Source: Methanogenium cariaci JCM 10550
GTDB lineage: Archaea > Halobacteriota > Methanomicrobia > Methanomicrobiales > Methanomicrobiaceae
NCBI RefSeq assembly: GCF_001315945.1
Contig: NZ_BBBG01000003.1
Location: 1 to 64,000 of the forward strand
Reading direction: 5' to 3'
DNA length: 64,000 nucleotides
Positions 19,043 through 30,090 of the stretch are shown here, piece after piece. The notes under the pieces were generated by a model. It was not told the DNA's origin. It worked only from the letters and a program-made list of their open reading frames with translations, and did no database searches. Each line of letters begins with the position of its first letter. Position 1 is the first letter of the stretch. The position numbers were made by a program, and so were the translations under genes.

Positions 19043-20201
19043 ATGATTATGGACCCCCCCTATGACCGGTATGAACTGATGGTGAATGGAACTGTTGTAC
19101 AGACTCCCATTGTACTTGCATCAATGGCAGGTGTGGTTGATGCCGAATATGCACGGGCACGCAGGGAGCATGCCGGCATGGTCTGTATCGGGGGGGCTAC
19201 TCCATTGACGAGACCACCCTGGCTGCTTCCCGTCTGCTCGTGGAGGCAGGAAGGGATGAATTTCTGACCGATGACCCAATAGCAGAGATTCAGGCACAGG
19301 CGGAGATGCTCTCTGAAAGTGGTCTTGTCGTTGCCGTAAATATGCGGGGGGGAAGTACCCCCCCGGAATCCTTTGCAGCGGTGGCCCGAACCATCGGGCC
19401 CGACATCGTGTATGAAATCGATGCACATTGCAGACAGGCACCGATGATTGCAGCAGGCTGCGGTGAGGCGCTGCTGCACGATACCGGCCGACTGGAAGAG
19501 ACCGTCCGTGCCCTCAAGGCTGAGCAGGTCACCGTCTCTGTCAAAATTCGCGCCGGGGTGGCGGATGATGACCGTGTTCTTGCACGCAGACTCTGGCAGG
19601 CCGGTGCCGATATCCTTCACATCGACCTGATGGATTTCGGGCATACCAAACTCCGGCAGATGCGCAATGCCTGCCCGCTGGTTCTGATCGCAAACAATTC
19701 CATCACCTCGTTTTCGGTGGTAAAGGACATGCTGGCACACGGGGCCGACATGGTATCTCTGGCCCGTCATGCCGACCCTGCAACGCTGGCTTCCCTGGAT
19801 GAGAAGCTGGCTGCCTACGCCGATGAGACCGGGTGGTACAATGCACCGAAGCAGCTCTGCCGCGGCGGCGATATCCGCAGCCTGACCTTCTGCTGTATGC
19901 CGGTGAAAAACTGTCCCCCCCTGATCCCGACACTTGAGCATCTGGACATCTCCCGGAATGAATTTATATCCGTTAAACTTGACGGGGTGAAGAATACGCT
20001 TCTGGAAGGCGGGGGGGAGAATACCTGTTTCGGGAGTCTTGCCTGGTGCTGCAAGAGTTCAACCCCCCCTGCATGTTCCGCAATATGGCTTTGAAGGAGG
20101 TCGGTCTGAGTCTGCCGGATTATATGCGATATAAGAGACGTCTGTCGGAAAAACTGATGAAGCGCGTGTTCGAGGGCGATGCATTCTATGCGAAGGAGTG
20201 A
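19043..20201 (+). CDS. Methanogenesis marker 9 protein (TIM-barrel plus marker domain)
   Basis: About 385 residues. The N-terminal part (TPIVLASMAGVVDAEYARAR, GLVVAVNMRGG, VSVKIRAGVADDD, DILHIDLMDFGH) is a dihydroorotate/dihydrouridine-synthase-like TIM barrel. The C-terminal part begins GDIRSLTFCCMPVKNCPLIP, the cysteine-rich segment that defines methanogenesis marker 9, found in methanogens; its biochemical role is unknown. C7 runs near 19917 and 20064 each add a residue or break the frame. The stop at 20199-20201 lies inside the next gene, so translation is probably coupled. Confidence 0.82.
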
Positions 20202-21024
20202 ATGCGCACAGATAGCAATGATGCTTGAGGTCTGTGCATACCCCAAACCGGGGGGGAATGTGGACCGGTGCCATGATTATGACGATACGTGGCTCGAGCA
20301 TTTTCTTGCATCCGCCATCCTTGCCCGGCCCGCCTTTGTGACAGCGGAGACCGGGGGGGCCGCGGGGGGGATGGGTGCGTGCATCAAAGAGGCTGTCTCC
20401 CTGACGGCGGTGCACAGAGGGGGGCAATACCCATTTTGGTGCATACCTCCTGCTTTTCCCCCCCCTGATCATGGGGGGGACGGCATCGCCGGTGCACAGA
20501 CGGTCATTGCAGAGACGACGACGGACGATGCCCTCCGGTTTTATGAGGCCTTTGCCCTGACGGAAGTCCGGATGAATAAGACCGATGATCTGGATGTCAA
20601 CGACCCGGAATCCGCACAGCACATTCGGGACGAGGGGGGGCTGACACTCAGAGATATTATCTCCTACTCTGCACCGGGAGATATGGTCTGTCGGGAATGG
20701 TCGAACGGTTTTGCCCTCAGCCGCCGGGTGGCAGATTATCTTCTGTCGGCACCGAACGGGAAGCAGGCAATTGTCCGGGCATTCTTCTCGCTTCTGGAGA
20801 GCGAGCCGGACACCTTCATCATCAAGAAGCTCGGCAGGGAGGCGGCCGAGTGGACGATGGCCCGTGCACAGGAAGTCTGTCGCGGCATATACGCAGCAGA
20901 GGAGTTTGATGAGGAATGCCTCGAACGCGGTATCAATCCGGGATCGATTGCGGATATCACGATTGCAGGCATCTATCTTGCATTACGGGAGGGCTGGGAT
21001 TGGGAATCCTGCAGGCGGGCATAA
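20188..21024 (+). CDS. CitG/MdcB-like triphosphoribosyl-dephospho-CoA synthase family protein
   Basis: About 279 residues in one open frame. AYPKPGNVDRCHDYDDTW near the N-terminus (with one extra Gly as written) and DHGGDGIAGAQTVIAETTTD near the middle match the conserved polar motifs of the CitG family. In bacteria that family makes the prosthetic-group precursor of citrate lyase. Methanogens lack citrate lyase, so the archaeal homologues must do another ATP- or CoA-linked transfer. It overlaps both the marker 9 gene and the DUF447 gene, suggesting a shared function in cofactor metabolism. Confidence 0.78.
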   Translation: MRRSECAQIAMMLEVCAYPKPGGNVDRCHDYDDTWLEHFLASAILARPAFVTAETGGAAGGMGACIKEAVSLTAVHRGGQYPFWCIPPAFPPPDHGGDGIAGAQTVIAETTTDDALRFYEAFALTEVRMNKTDDLDVNDPESAQHIRDEGGLTLRDIISYSAPGDMVCREWSNGFALSRRVADYLLSAPNGKQAIVRAFFSLLESEPDTFIIKKLGREAAEWTMARAQEVCRGIYAAEEFDEECLERGINPGSIADITIAGIYLALREGWDWESCRRA

Positions 21025-21645
21025 ACGAAGTCATCGCGACGACAAGAGATCCCGTGACCGGGAAGAGCAACGCCGCACCGATGGGTATCATCTGCCGCAA
21101 CAACCGCATCATGCTGCGGCTCTTTCACGGCACCCATACGGAAAGAAACATCCGGGAGTCTGGCTGGGTGGTGGCCAACCTCACGTATGATCCGATGGTG
21201 TATGTGGAGTCTGCCTTTGGCGATCTTTCGGAGGAGGCGTTCACCGAATGCACGGAGACCAAAGAGAGTGCGGAGTGCGCAAAGACTGCAACAGGCGACA
21301 GCACCAGAACGATGCCGGTGCAGATCCCAACCTCGATGCAGCGGTTGCGCAGCTGCGAGGCATGGGAGGCGTTCACCACCACCGTCGTGAGCGACAACCC
21401 GGAGACGCTCGTCGTGGAGCTGACGCCGGTGGCATTCGGGGATTCTCAGCCTCCAACCCCCCCACCCGCCCAGCCGGGCCTTTGCGAATATCATCGAGGC
21501 GACGGTGCATGCGACGCGGTATGTGATGACGCGTGATCCTGCATTGTGGGCGCTGATCGAGCAGTCGGCAGCGCTTGTCAGGAAATGCGGCGGCAGAGAG
21601 CATACGGACGCACTGGATCTGTTGCTGAGTGTTTGTCAGGCATAA
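21000..21645 (+). CDS. DUF447 family, flavin-binding split-barrel protein
   Basis: About 210 residues. The TTG start at 21000 gives a protein beginning GILQAGINEVIATTRDPVTG, then APMGIICRNNRIMLRLFHGT and WVVANLTYDPMVYVESAFGD, the pattern of DUF447 flavin-reductase-like barrels. The C-terminal helices read IIEATVHATRYVMTRDPALW and LLLSVCQA. The frame breaks near 21470 at a C7 run. Overlap of 25 bases with the CitG-like gene puts the two in one transcript. DUF447 proteins are typical of methanogens and related archaea; the reaction is not known. Confidence 0.72.
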
Positions 21646-21948
21646 CAGTGATTCGGGCAGGTTGTCCGGCAGTGCCTGCACTGACCATCGGCAAACTGGC
21701 TGTGCATCAGCCGACTCGGTTCCCTTTGAATAATGATTTTTTTCTTTTGCCGTTCGGTTTCCTTTTAGACCAGTGTGCAGGTCAGCCGTACGATCATCCG
21801 GTTCACTTGATAGTTATAGATCTGTGAGATTCAGTGATCCGTCATTGTGAGTTATGATAATTCCCGGATACTATCAGGAAATGGAACAGAAAAGAGCACA
21901 CGGACACACCCGACGCCGGAGTGATCGGTTGGAACGAATAAAAAAAGA
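21646..21948. other. Intergenic gap
   Basis: About 300 bases between two convergent units. No gene seen. A T-rich patch at 21738-21752 just after the DUF447 gene and an A-rich patch at 21940-21950 after the pilin gene look like terminator sequence on the two strands. Confidence 0.4.
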
Positions 21949-22405
21949 TTAGAGCTGTTTGTCAAGCAGTACTTGGTTGCTACCATCGTCAAATACTGCG
22001 GTGACCACAACGCGTTCCTGTGCTGAGGTACCCGCGCCTGAAATGGTCATTGTGTAACCAGGTTCAGGGTTATACCAGAATGTTCCGTTTGCAGCAGTTG
22101 ATGCATTGGTACCTGTTATTGCAGTTCCTTTTACGTTGTCAGTACCAGTCAGTACCGCACCATCTGCCTTATAGGTATAACTGAAACTTTTGTAACCTTG
22201 GATGCATCGGTCCGCCCTGGTAGGTAACAAGAACATCTGAACCAGACTGCTTCGCAGTTGCGGCCACACTCTTTGTTGTCTCAATATCGCTTGCCATGCC
22301 GAACACAAAGACAGCGATGACTGCTGCCAGAATCACGGTGATGGCGACCATCAGGATCACACCGATGACGGGTGATACTGCTTCTTCGTCTTTATTAAAT
22401 CTCAT
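21949..22405 (-). CDS. Type IV pilin-like protein
   Basis: About 150 residues. The N-terminus MRFNKDEEAVSPVIGVILMV followed by a long hydrophobic helix (AITVILAAVIAVFVFGMAS) is the archaeal pilin N-domain: a short basic leader, a processing site before AVSPVIG and a helix that packs the fibre core. The rest is Thr/Ser-rich beta sequence (VKGTAITGTNASTAANGTFW, PGYTMTISGAG). The frame breaks near 22195. No prepilin peptidase or secretion ATPase is nearby, so it is probably an orphan subunit of adhesive pili. Its start is followed upstream by G7/C7 runs and AT-rich promoter sequence. Confidence 0.82.
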
Positions 22406-22733
22406 TTCATTTCACCTCTCCCGAGCGGGGGGGTGATACTTCACCCCCCCATGGTAGGTATACGTAATATTCACCTATATTAATGATTTGTGTATGTGTG
22501 TTCCGTGGAACGATTATCCTCCATATTTGCCCCCCCATTTTTGGAAATATTATGTATTTTTTCCACAAATTATGAAATATTATTTCCCTATTTTTTGCCC
22601 TATTTTACTCTATTGATTATCGATAGTTACTTTTATTATGACAAACATGGCGAATATTATCCCTTCTGGTAAGGACGCACAACATTTATATATTTTCGGT
22701 TGTCGGGAGATTCATTTTGCATGGTTTTCCGTC
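22406..22733. other. Promoter-side gap upstream of the pilin
   Basis: About 330 bases. The part at 22440-22640 is strongly AT-rich and contains several TATA-like stretches that could drive the pilin. A seven-G run and a seven-C run face each other at 22425-22450 as an imperfect hairpin. No supported gene. Confidence 0.4.
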
Positions 22734-23167
22734 TCAAAAATGGATTTCAAGATGGTTTTCTGCACGGGTGACTGCGGCACCACCGGCCACCGCCCGGACA
22801 TATCCGGTCACATATGCTACGGCAGGTTCTGCCATACTGAACGGATAACCAAAGAGGCCCTGTGCATCCAGATTCACCGTGATGATGATGATTCCGTCCC
22901 CTTCGTCCTGCCGTTCGGTTTCCACACCCGCCACCAGAAGCGTGCTCTCAATAATCTCTGACGCTGCATGAACGGAGGCATCCGTTCTTTTGCCTTCTCT
23001 CCGTCTTCAAACCCGATATCGCTGATGACGTGGAGGATACCCATCACCGCCTCCGGTGTGCCTTCCTGCATCACCCGTTCAACCACCTCACCGCCGATGT
23101 CACGCGGTTCCCAGGTGCGGGCGAGTTTCAGGAGGGACCAGTCACGTGAGAACTGCCCTTTCTTCAT
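22734..23167 (-). CDS. Hypothetical protein
   Basis: About 145 residues after joining two frames near 22940. It starts MKKGQFSRDWSLLKLARTWE and continues DIGGEVVERVMQEGTPEAVM, mostly helical, then a beta part (GDGIIIITVNLDAQGLFGYP) that ends near RAENHLEIHF. I do not recognise it. It lies downstream of a small membrane protein and an Lrp-type regulator in the same direction, with near-overlapping ends, so all three are probably one operon. Confidence 0.55.
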
Positions 23168-23174
23168 CCGGTCA

Positions 23175-23468
23175 TCATCCCCCCCGCAGCACCGCGAAAT
23201 TCATCACGCCGATACCGATGATCTCGAGAATTCGGGACGTCACTTCACCCCCCCAGTAAAGGGCAGATAATTCCGGTTCGAACAGGTAAATCACATCAGG
23301 AAGGACGATGCCGATGACGAGGATAAAGAGGCCAAGGGTAAAGTAGAGCAGGGTCGGCTGTTTGATGACCTTGTAGGCATCATGGATGAAGAGGATCAGG
23401 GCGCCACCCAGAATCAGGGTGACCACAGAGAGAATTTGCTGAATAAGGATAAACTGTGATTCAATCAT
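23175..23468 (-). CDS. Small three-helix membrane protein
   Basis: About 97 residues starting MIESQFILIQQILSVVTLIL. Three hydrophobic helices are seen: residues 7-27, 40-60 (LLYFTLGLFILVIGIVLPDV) and 78-93 (ILEIIGIGVMNFAVL). The start codon overlaps the last codons of the Lrp gene, so translation is coupled. The function is unknown; the link with a regulator suggests a membrane sensor partner, which is inference. Confidence 0.6.
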   Translation of the reverse strand: MIESQFILIQQILSVVTLILGGALILFIHDAYKVIKQPTLLYFTLGLFILVIGIVLPDVIYLFEPELSALYWGGEVTSRILEIIGIGVMNFAVLRGG

Positions 23469-23921
23469 AACGGCGGACACTCCAGTTCTGTTCCTTTATT
23501 CGCTTCACCGTAATAAAGGGTTTAATCTCTTTCACCCCCCCTGCGTAGCGTGACAGCGGTATGAGAATATCATTTTTCAGGTTTGTAATGGACGACACGA
23601 CCACCTTTACCATGAAATCACTCGGTTCCAGGGTCTCATAGAGTTCAAGGACGCAGTCATGGTTTGCAAGAAAGGACGCCACATCTTCCTTGTCATCAGG
23701 CGAGACCGTGATTGTCAGAAACGAGATGAGGCTTTCTGCAAAATAATCCGGGTTAATCGAAATGGTAAACCCTTCAATCACCCCCCCGGATGTCTTCAGT
23801 TTTTCAATCCGTTTGAATACGGTTGATGGCGCAATATCGAGCTGCTTCCCCCCCAGTTCTGCCATCGATATTCTGCATCCCGGGCCAGTTCACTTAAAAT
23901 GGCGTGGTCGATATCATCCAT
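23461..23921 (-). CDS. Lrp/AsnC-family transcriptional regulator
   Basis: About 150 residues. The start ATG at 23919-23921 gives MDDIDHAILSELARD, then the helix-turn-helix ISMAELGKQLDIAPSTVFKR IEKL. The C-terminal part (ISFLTITVSPDDKEDVASFL, HDCVLELYETLEPSDFMVKV) is the RAM-type effector domain. One frame break near 23880 and extra G from C7 runs disturb the helix-turn-helix. Such regulators respond to amino acids or related metabolites. It heads a three-gene unit, which is the most obvious target. Confidence 0.78.
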
Positions 23922-24119
23922 ATGATTTTCAATCCCTTTCTGATAGTAATTCATTCATAAAGCAGATATAGGTGATGCAGATATTTCCAAATCCGGGCGA
24001 TGAGTGAATATTATGCATTTCAGTATCCACAAAAAAGCATATCCGGAGTTCATCATTCAGAGGTCGGACCGCGGGCCCTGATAAATATCCGTCCGTCCCA
24101 CCACATATAGGCAGAATAA

Positions 24120-25110
24120 ATGGAATCGTTTGGAAAAATACGAGAACACGTGTATGAACTCACCGGGTTTGTGAATGTGCAGGAGATCAGGGAAGGCTAT
24201 TCAGACGAGCGAAAATACCTGCTCACCCCCCGCACGGAGACAAAAAATATCTGCTGCGGATCACCACACCTGCCAATGAAGATATCATACAGAGAAAAAA
24301 GGCTGAATTTGACGTAATTCAGAACCTCAGAAGATATTCTGACAAAATCCCGGATGCAAAATATTTCGGAATATCCAAAGACCATGATCTCTGTTTCATG
24401 ATTTTAAGCTTCATTGAAGGGGGGGTAAATGCAGAACAATGTCTGCCGGATTTTTGTAATGATATGCAGTATATGATTGGTGTCGCTGCCGGGAAAGAAC
24501 TGAAAAAATGCATTCCCTGAAGGCACCTGCATGGTATCAGATGGTACGAAACAAAAAAACGGAAACACGCATATTATCTGCGGTCGCTCAGGGAATGCAA
24601 CCTGAAAACCGAAGGCATTGATCTGGATGCAATCATCACGTATGTCGAATCCGGGATGAGTCTCATGAAAAATGTCGCATCGTCATTTCAGCACGATGAT
24701 TTTCATCCGGGTAATCTCATCGTCAATAATGGAGAATTTGGCGGCGTGATCGATTTCAATCGCTATAACTGGGGGGGTGATCCCATACATGAGTTTTATA
24801 AAACTGCACTTTTTTCACGCAGTGTCAGCGTTCCGTTTTCTGTCGGACAGATAGACGGATATACCGGGGGGGGAACGTCTCAAAAGAGTTCTGGAAGAGA
24901 TATTCCTTCTATGCCGCAATGAGCATCGTTCCCGATATGGTATGGTCATACCGATACTCCGTCCGGACAGGCACCACAGACCAGATCAAACGATCGCAAA
25001 AGAGAGTTCAGTTGATCGTATGTGATCACGAGGGCTTTGAACAGGAAATCCCCCCCCACTGGTATGAAAAATTCAGAGATGCCGGGAATTTTCATCGGGG
25101 CCATCTCTCT
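24120..25110 (+). CDS. Aminoglycoside-phosphotransferase-like kinase
   Basis: About 320 residues in pieces. The N-lobe starts MESFGKIREHVYELTGFVNV and includes GYSDERKYLL. The catalytic loop is SFQHDDFHPGNLIVNN near residue 185, with catalytic Asp and Asn. The metal site Asp is in FGGVIDFNRYNWGDPIHEFY. This matches APH/choline-kinase-like enzymes that phosphorylate a small alcohol or an antibiotic. Frame breaks occur at a C6 run near 24228, at an A run, at 24427 and near 24875. The exact C-terminus (around 25075-25110) is uncertain. The substrate is unknown. Confidence 0.68.
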
Positions 25111-25202
25111 AAACGTTGCCGTTTTTCAGATGATTCGCTGATTTGTCTCCCTACCCGTATCAATGAATTTGGTTTGGATCAAAAATATCGGGCGATTATC
25201 TG

Positions 25203-26067
25203 TTATCTCTTGTGGACGAACATCCCCCCCGGGACCATCCCGCCGGGGGGGTTGACCATCCGCCTCCCGGAGCAGGCGGGCACCGCGTCCCGGATGGCGT
25301 CGGAGACAAACGCCTTCCCCCTGTCGGCATGCCTCCGGCAGCATCTCGCCCCGCACCAGATATGCGGTGATGGCCGCGGCAAGAGCGCACCCGGAGCCGT
25401 GCACCTCATAGGGGGGGTAGCGGGGGGGACCGTCAAGGACCATCTGTTCTGTGGAACAAAGAAAGACGTCCGGGGGGGACGTTTCGGTGGTCAGGTGCCC
25501 GCCTTTGATGAGCACCGCTTTTGCTCCCATGGCAAGCAGCTCCCTTCCCGCGGCGGTCATCTCCTCAACCGTGGTGATCGTTTCCCGCTTGGTCAGCACA
25601 CAGAGTTCCGGTATGTTCGGGGGGGTGACAAGTGCGGCACGGGGGGGTATGAGCCGCTCGCACAGGGCAGAGACACCTTCCCGTGAAGCGAGGCGTTTGC
25701 CGGATGTGGCAATCATCACCGGGTCGACAACAAGGGACACGGCACGGGGGGGAAGATTCTCCGCCACCGTTTCAATCGTTTTTGCATCCGGCAGCATACC
25801 GGTCTTCACCGCCGAGATGGCAAAATCCTGAAACACCGCGTCCATCTGGCAGGTGAGGGTATGCGTATCAACCGTCAGGCTGGAGAGCACCGCACGGGTG
25901 TTCTGGGAGGTCACTGCCGTTATCACCGTACATCCCCCCCACACCCCCCCGAGGGCGGAAAATGTCTTGAGATCTGCCTGAATCCCGGCCCCCCCTCCGC
26001 CGGAATCCGATCCTGCAATCGTGCAGCGCAGGGTATCTGCGGTCGTTCCATTGCTGTAGTATTGCAC
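25203..26067 (-). CDS. thiD: Hydroxymethylpyrimidine (phosphate) kinase
   Basis: Ribokinase-fold enzyme of thiamine synthesis that phosphorylates HMP and HMP-P. Family motifs are IAGSDSGGGAGIQADLKTFS near the N-terminus (written with an extra Gly), VVDPVMIATSGKRL, TPNIPELCVLT (with an extra Pro), KAVLIKGGHL and the catalytic HGSGCALAAAITAYL. The C-terminal end is VPGGMFVHKR with a stop at 25203-25205. About ten G7/C7 runs are spread through it, an exceptionally high density. The printed start at 26067 may lie in a shifted frame; a start at MERPQIPC would fit the family better. Confidence 0.85.
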
Positions 26068-26125
26068 CCGTATCCGATTGAAGCTTTATGCCGGTTTTAA
26101 GTGGCGTGGTGGACAACATTCATCT

Positions 26126-27467
26126 ATGGATATTGAAGAGCTGACACGGCGATGCCTGTCGGCAGGAACGGATGAAGAGACCTGTGCCCTTCATCTCCGG
26201 GATCAGATTCTTTCGATGAAGCCGGATGTTTCATCAGAATATGCGTTATCAATGGCCCGTGCCGTCGTGGAAGAAGTACAGAACAGCAATCTGGCTGAAT
26301 CAGATCTGATCACCTACACCAAGGCCGATGTGACCATGGGTGAGTTTGGTGTCGGTTCCCGTGGGGGCCGGAGACTTCTTTGCCCACCGGCAGTTCCCGA
26401 AGATCATCGGCGGCAGCGATGCCTCGGTCGGCGTCGATGAGATGGACGATGCCGGTGCCGTGGAGGGGGGCCGGGAAATATATCATCACCACCGTGGACG
26501 GCATGCACTCACGCCTCTCGGACTATCCCTTCCTTGCAGGCTTTCATGTGACCCGGGCCACGCTGCGGGACGTCTACGTCATGGGCGCAAAACCGGTGGC
26601 CCTGCTCTCCGACATCCATGTCGGCGACGACGGCGACGTGGCAAAGATATTCGATTACACCGCAGGCATCGCGGTGGTCAGTGAAGCCATGGGTATCCCG
26701 CTCGTGACCGGCTCAACGCTGAGAATCGGCGGCGACATGGTGCTGGGCAGCCGGATGACCGGCTGTGTGGGTGCGGTCGGCATTGCCGATCACCTCACGG
26801 CACGCACCGCAACCGAGCCCGGCGACTGCATCCTGATGACGACCGGGGCAGGCGGCGGCACCATCGCAACCGCGGCCATCTATTCCGGCTTCCCGGATGT
26901 GGTGCAGCGGACGATCAACCTCTCGTTCCTGCGGGCGTGTGAGGCATTGCTGAAAAGCGACGTCCTGACCCGTATCCACACCATGACCGATGTGACGAAC
27001 GGCGGTCTCCGGGGGGGAGACGCCTATGAGATGGCAGAGACGGCCGGGTGCCGGATTGTCATCGAAGAAGAGGAACTGCGTTCCTTGTTGACCCTGAAGT
27101 GCTCAGCATGCTTGACGCACTGGAGATTGACTATCTGGGCGTCTCGCTGGATGCCCTGCTTGTCGTGACCCGGCCGGAGGATGCCGACGCGGTCATTGAC
27201 GTGGTGCAGTCAACAGGTGTTACCATGAAGAAAATAGGCTATGTCACCGAAGGGCCGGGAGATGCGAAACTGGTCACAGGCGGCGAGATGACCGACTTCA
27301 TTCCCCCCCGCTTCCGTGAATCGGCATACACCCCCCCGGTCAAGAAAGTCGTGGACACCACGCCGCATGATGACTTCGAAGCGATGAAAAAGCGGGTGGC
27401 ACGGGCCGGAGATGCCGCACGGGATAAAAAAGAGAGAGTGCTTGCAGCTCTCCGACAGGCAGAATAA
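26126..27467 (+). CDS. AIR synthase-related protein (PurM/SelD/HypE superfamily)
   Basis: About 440 residues. The N-terminal part is helical (MDIEELTRRCLSAGTDEETC, the ARAVVEEVQNSNL region). Next come SDASVGVDEMDDAG and KYIITTVDGMHSRLSDYPFL, where the Asp residues bind ATP-Mg in PurM-like enzymes. VTRATLRDVYVMGAKPVALL, SDIHVGDDGDVAKIFDYTAG and the TMTDVTNGGLRGDAYEMAE region complete the match. Methanogens carry several such proteins of unassigned role; the substrate is unknown. G7/G6 runs and single-base errors break the frame near 26360, 26468, 27012 and 27090. Confidence 0.75.
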
Positions 27468-27468
27468 C

Positions 27469-28484
27469 CTATTCTGCCGAAAATACTTCTTTTACGATAC
27501 CGGAGAGAAAGGCGTCCATCTGGATATATTCATTGCCCGCATCCCGCATCATTAGATCCGCATCCGCAATCGCCACCGTTACGCGGGGGTCGTTGTACTC
27601 CTGTTTTCGGGCCCGCGAGAGTTCTTCGAGCACCTCGGATCCGGAGAGGCCGTACTCCAGCATCAGGATTTCAATGACCGATTTTGCCTTGTCAATGTCC
27701 CCCCCGTTCTGGAGAATGCGGAAGACCGACCGGGCGATATTGCCCGTCTCTGATTCCAGATACTCTTCAAACCCGCCTTCAATCCGGTCGTCGCAGTTCA
27801 TCTGGCAGAAGAGAATGGCCTTCCGGGCGTCTCCCTGTGAGGCGGCGGCGATTAACTCCATCTCTTCTTTGTCATATGCTGTCTCCGGCACCCCCCCTTC
27901 CTTTTCAAGAATTCCGGTCATCAGGCGAGCACGGTCTCGTCAGAGAGCGGCCGGAAGAAGAGGGGGGGCAGGGCACGAGAGGTGATCGCCGGGATGATTG
28001 CGCTCTGGGTTCTCGTGATGAAGACGAACCGGCAGGTCCCGGAATACTGTTCCATCATGCGGCGCAGTGCCTGCTGCGCCTCAAAGGTCAGGGATTCCGC
28101 CTCATCAAAGACCATCAGTTTAAACTCTGCATCCAGCGGTTTCACCGAGGCAAACCAGCGCACGATATACTTGAAATTCGCGATGACACTGGCCTCTTTT
28201 TTATAGAGATGGGAGAACTTCTCCTCATTCTCCAGATAGGTCCTGCCGCCCCCCCGGAAGAGCGCTCCTGTCTGGATGACGGTCATATTCTCCTTCCAGA
28301 ACTCGCCATAGAGTGCCCGTGCGATGCATTCCACCGCAGCACTCTTTCCGGTACCGTGACGACCGCTGATCAACAGATGCGGCAGCATCGAATCCGCGGA
28401 GAATGCCTTCACCATCTCGATGACCGCGTCCTGCCCGCGGATGTCGGCGAACGTCTCCGGCCGGTACTTTTCAATCCATAGCAT
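27469..28484 (-). CDS. Clamp-loader small subunit paralogue (RFC-like AAA+)
   Basis: About 335 residues starting MLWIEKYRPETFADIRGQDA. Walker A is GRHGTGKSAAVECIARALYG, Walker B VFDEAESLTFEAQQALRRMM and sensor 1 CRFVFITRTQ. The Arg-finger motif reads SRA rather than SRC. Compared with the canonical RfcS at 36965-37947 it is diverged but complete, so the loader may be hetero-oligomeric, as in some haloarchaea and methanogens. One break near 27915 joins two frames. It is downstream of, and overlaps by 14 bases, the phosphopantothenate synthetase gene. Confidence 0.8.
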
Positions 28485-29213
28485 CGGCGAGCGTCTCCTG
28501 CATTCTCTGCAATGCGGCATAGAGCAGGCGCTGGTTGTCATGATCCGCCATCAGCTGTTCGCCTGTTTCATGGGTCATGTTCCTGCACGCCTGCGTAATA
28601 CGGGGGGGCAGTGCCCGCGTCAGTTCGTCGACAATCGTCAGGGTTGCGGTCTGTGCGGTGCGGGAGAGGGGGGGGTTGAGATCAATCGTGATGACGGTCT
28701 TTCCCATTGAGACAAGGGCCTCGCACCGGTCCCCCCCGTCTTCGAGCGGCACAAGCACCACGTCGGCCGCATAGATACCCTCCCGCAGGCAGAGCGCCCG
28801 GTCGTGGGACAGGGGCAGGAGGCGTTCGGCGGTGCCTTCGAGGACCGTGACGCCCGCTGCCTGCAGGTGTGCGGTGATGGCCGCCATCCGTTCTTCGGTG
28901 CGGTGAAACAGGTTGACCTCCACTGCGGCGCCGGAGCCTCGGCCAGTTCGCGGATTTCGTCTGCGGCAAGGGCCGCGGTGTTTCCGTTTACGGATATGAT
29001 CGGGCGGGAGCCCGCCAGCAGGAATGCGGCAGCGGTTTTTTCCGCACGCTTTGCGGAGGCGGATGACGCTTCTCCCAGGAGATAATCGAACGCCTCTCCT
29101 CTGCCATGCGCACTGGCTCCTTCGACGACAACAATGTTGGAACGGACCGCGTCTGCAATCCGTTCGCGTGCCACCAGTGACTGGTAGCGGGGGGGATGAT
29201 CTTTGGGTATCAT
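28471..29213 (-). CDS. 4-phosphopantoate--beta-alanine ligase
   Basis: The archaeal enzyme that joins 4-phosphopantoate and beta-alanine with ATP to form 4-phosphopantothenate. It is about 245 residues with starting sequence MIPKDHPPRYQSLVARERIA, followed by VVVEGASAHGRGEAFDYLLG and PIISVNGNTAALAADEI, both characteristic. TLTIVDELTRALPRIT lies near the C-terminus, with an extra Pro as written. A frame break near 28920 separates EIRELAEA from VEVNLFHR. It is preceded by pantoate kinase and followed by the clamp-loader paralogue, with overlaps on both sides. Confidence 0.85.
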
Positions 29214-30090
29214 GGTATCACTTCAATAAGCCGGAACCCCCCCTTTGCTGCCACATGCAGTTCCAGAGGGGTTCCGAATTCAGATAGTACAGGGAAGGCT
29301 TTGTTTCCAAGGGCAAAAACACCCTTCCCCCCCAGCATGGTCATGGACGCGGGAATACCATTGGCTTCGCATGCCTGTAGTGCCGGTCGGATCTCATCCG
29401 GTATGAGCCCGCTTTTTTCGGCAAACGCTCTTGATATACGGAAAAAATCCTCCGGGCTTTCGGCGCATCCGGGGGGATACGCCTCCGTGACGCGGGCCAT
29501 CTCGTTTGGAGAGGTGATGACGTCAGCGGTACTCAGTGCTCCGAGGCTCAGTGCCGCAATGTGGATACTCTCTCCGTGCATGCGGGTGATGGCAGGAGTG
29601 ATGCCGGGCTGTGTCCGGCAGACGATACCTCCCCCCCCGGTGCATGCGGCCACATCGCCCAGTCCGGTCCGGGAGTGCAGCTCGGACAGGTGGGCGAGCC
29701 GGGCGAGGGCCACGTCGGTATGATGGAGATCAAAGAGGGCGTTTGTTGCAGCGAGGGTGGCCAAAAGTGCCGCTGCCGAGAGACCAAACCCGGCACCCGG
29801 CGGCAGGGACGTCACCGTCTTCACCGCTGCGGTCACCCCCCCAGTTTTTTGAGCGCATACTCGATGGGCGGGGACGTATGGCCGATACTGATCTCCTCGC
29901 CCGGACGGTGCTCAAGACAGACCGAGACCGAGGTTCTGTCCGCAGGCGTGACCGTGGCATATACCCCCCCTTTGTCAATCACGATGCCCCCCCCGCCGCA
30001 GCTCCCGGTGTTCTCCGGTGTGTCTCCATCCACTCTCCGGAAATACCCGGAGATGTGGCCGGGGCAAAAGCCTATCGCAGCAGGTGCCAT
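29210..30090 (-). CDS. Pantoate kinase (GHMP family)
   Basis: Phosphorylates pantoate in the archaeal CoA route, about 290 residues. The start ATG at 30088-30090 gives MAPAAIGFCPGHISGYF, with the family's PGHISGYF variant. The GHMP ATP loop is SLPPGAGFGLSAAALL, and SRTGLGDVAACTGGGG is the second conserved block. The end GGFRLIEVIP reaches 29210. The frame breaks at 29836 at a C7 run (KKLG then VTAAVKTV). It overlaps coaBC upstream and the ligase downstream by a few bases, so the three CoA genes are translated as a block. Confidence 0.85.
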
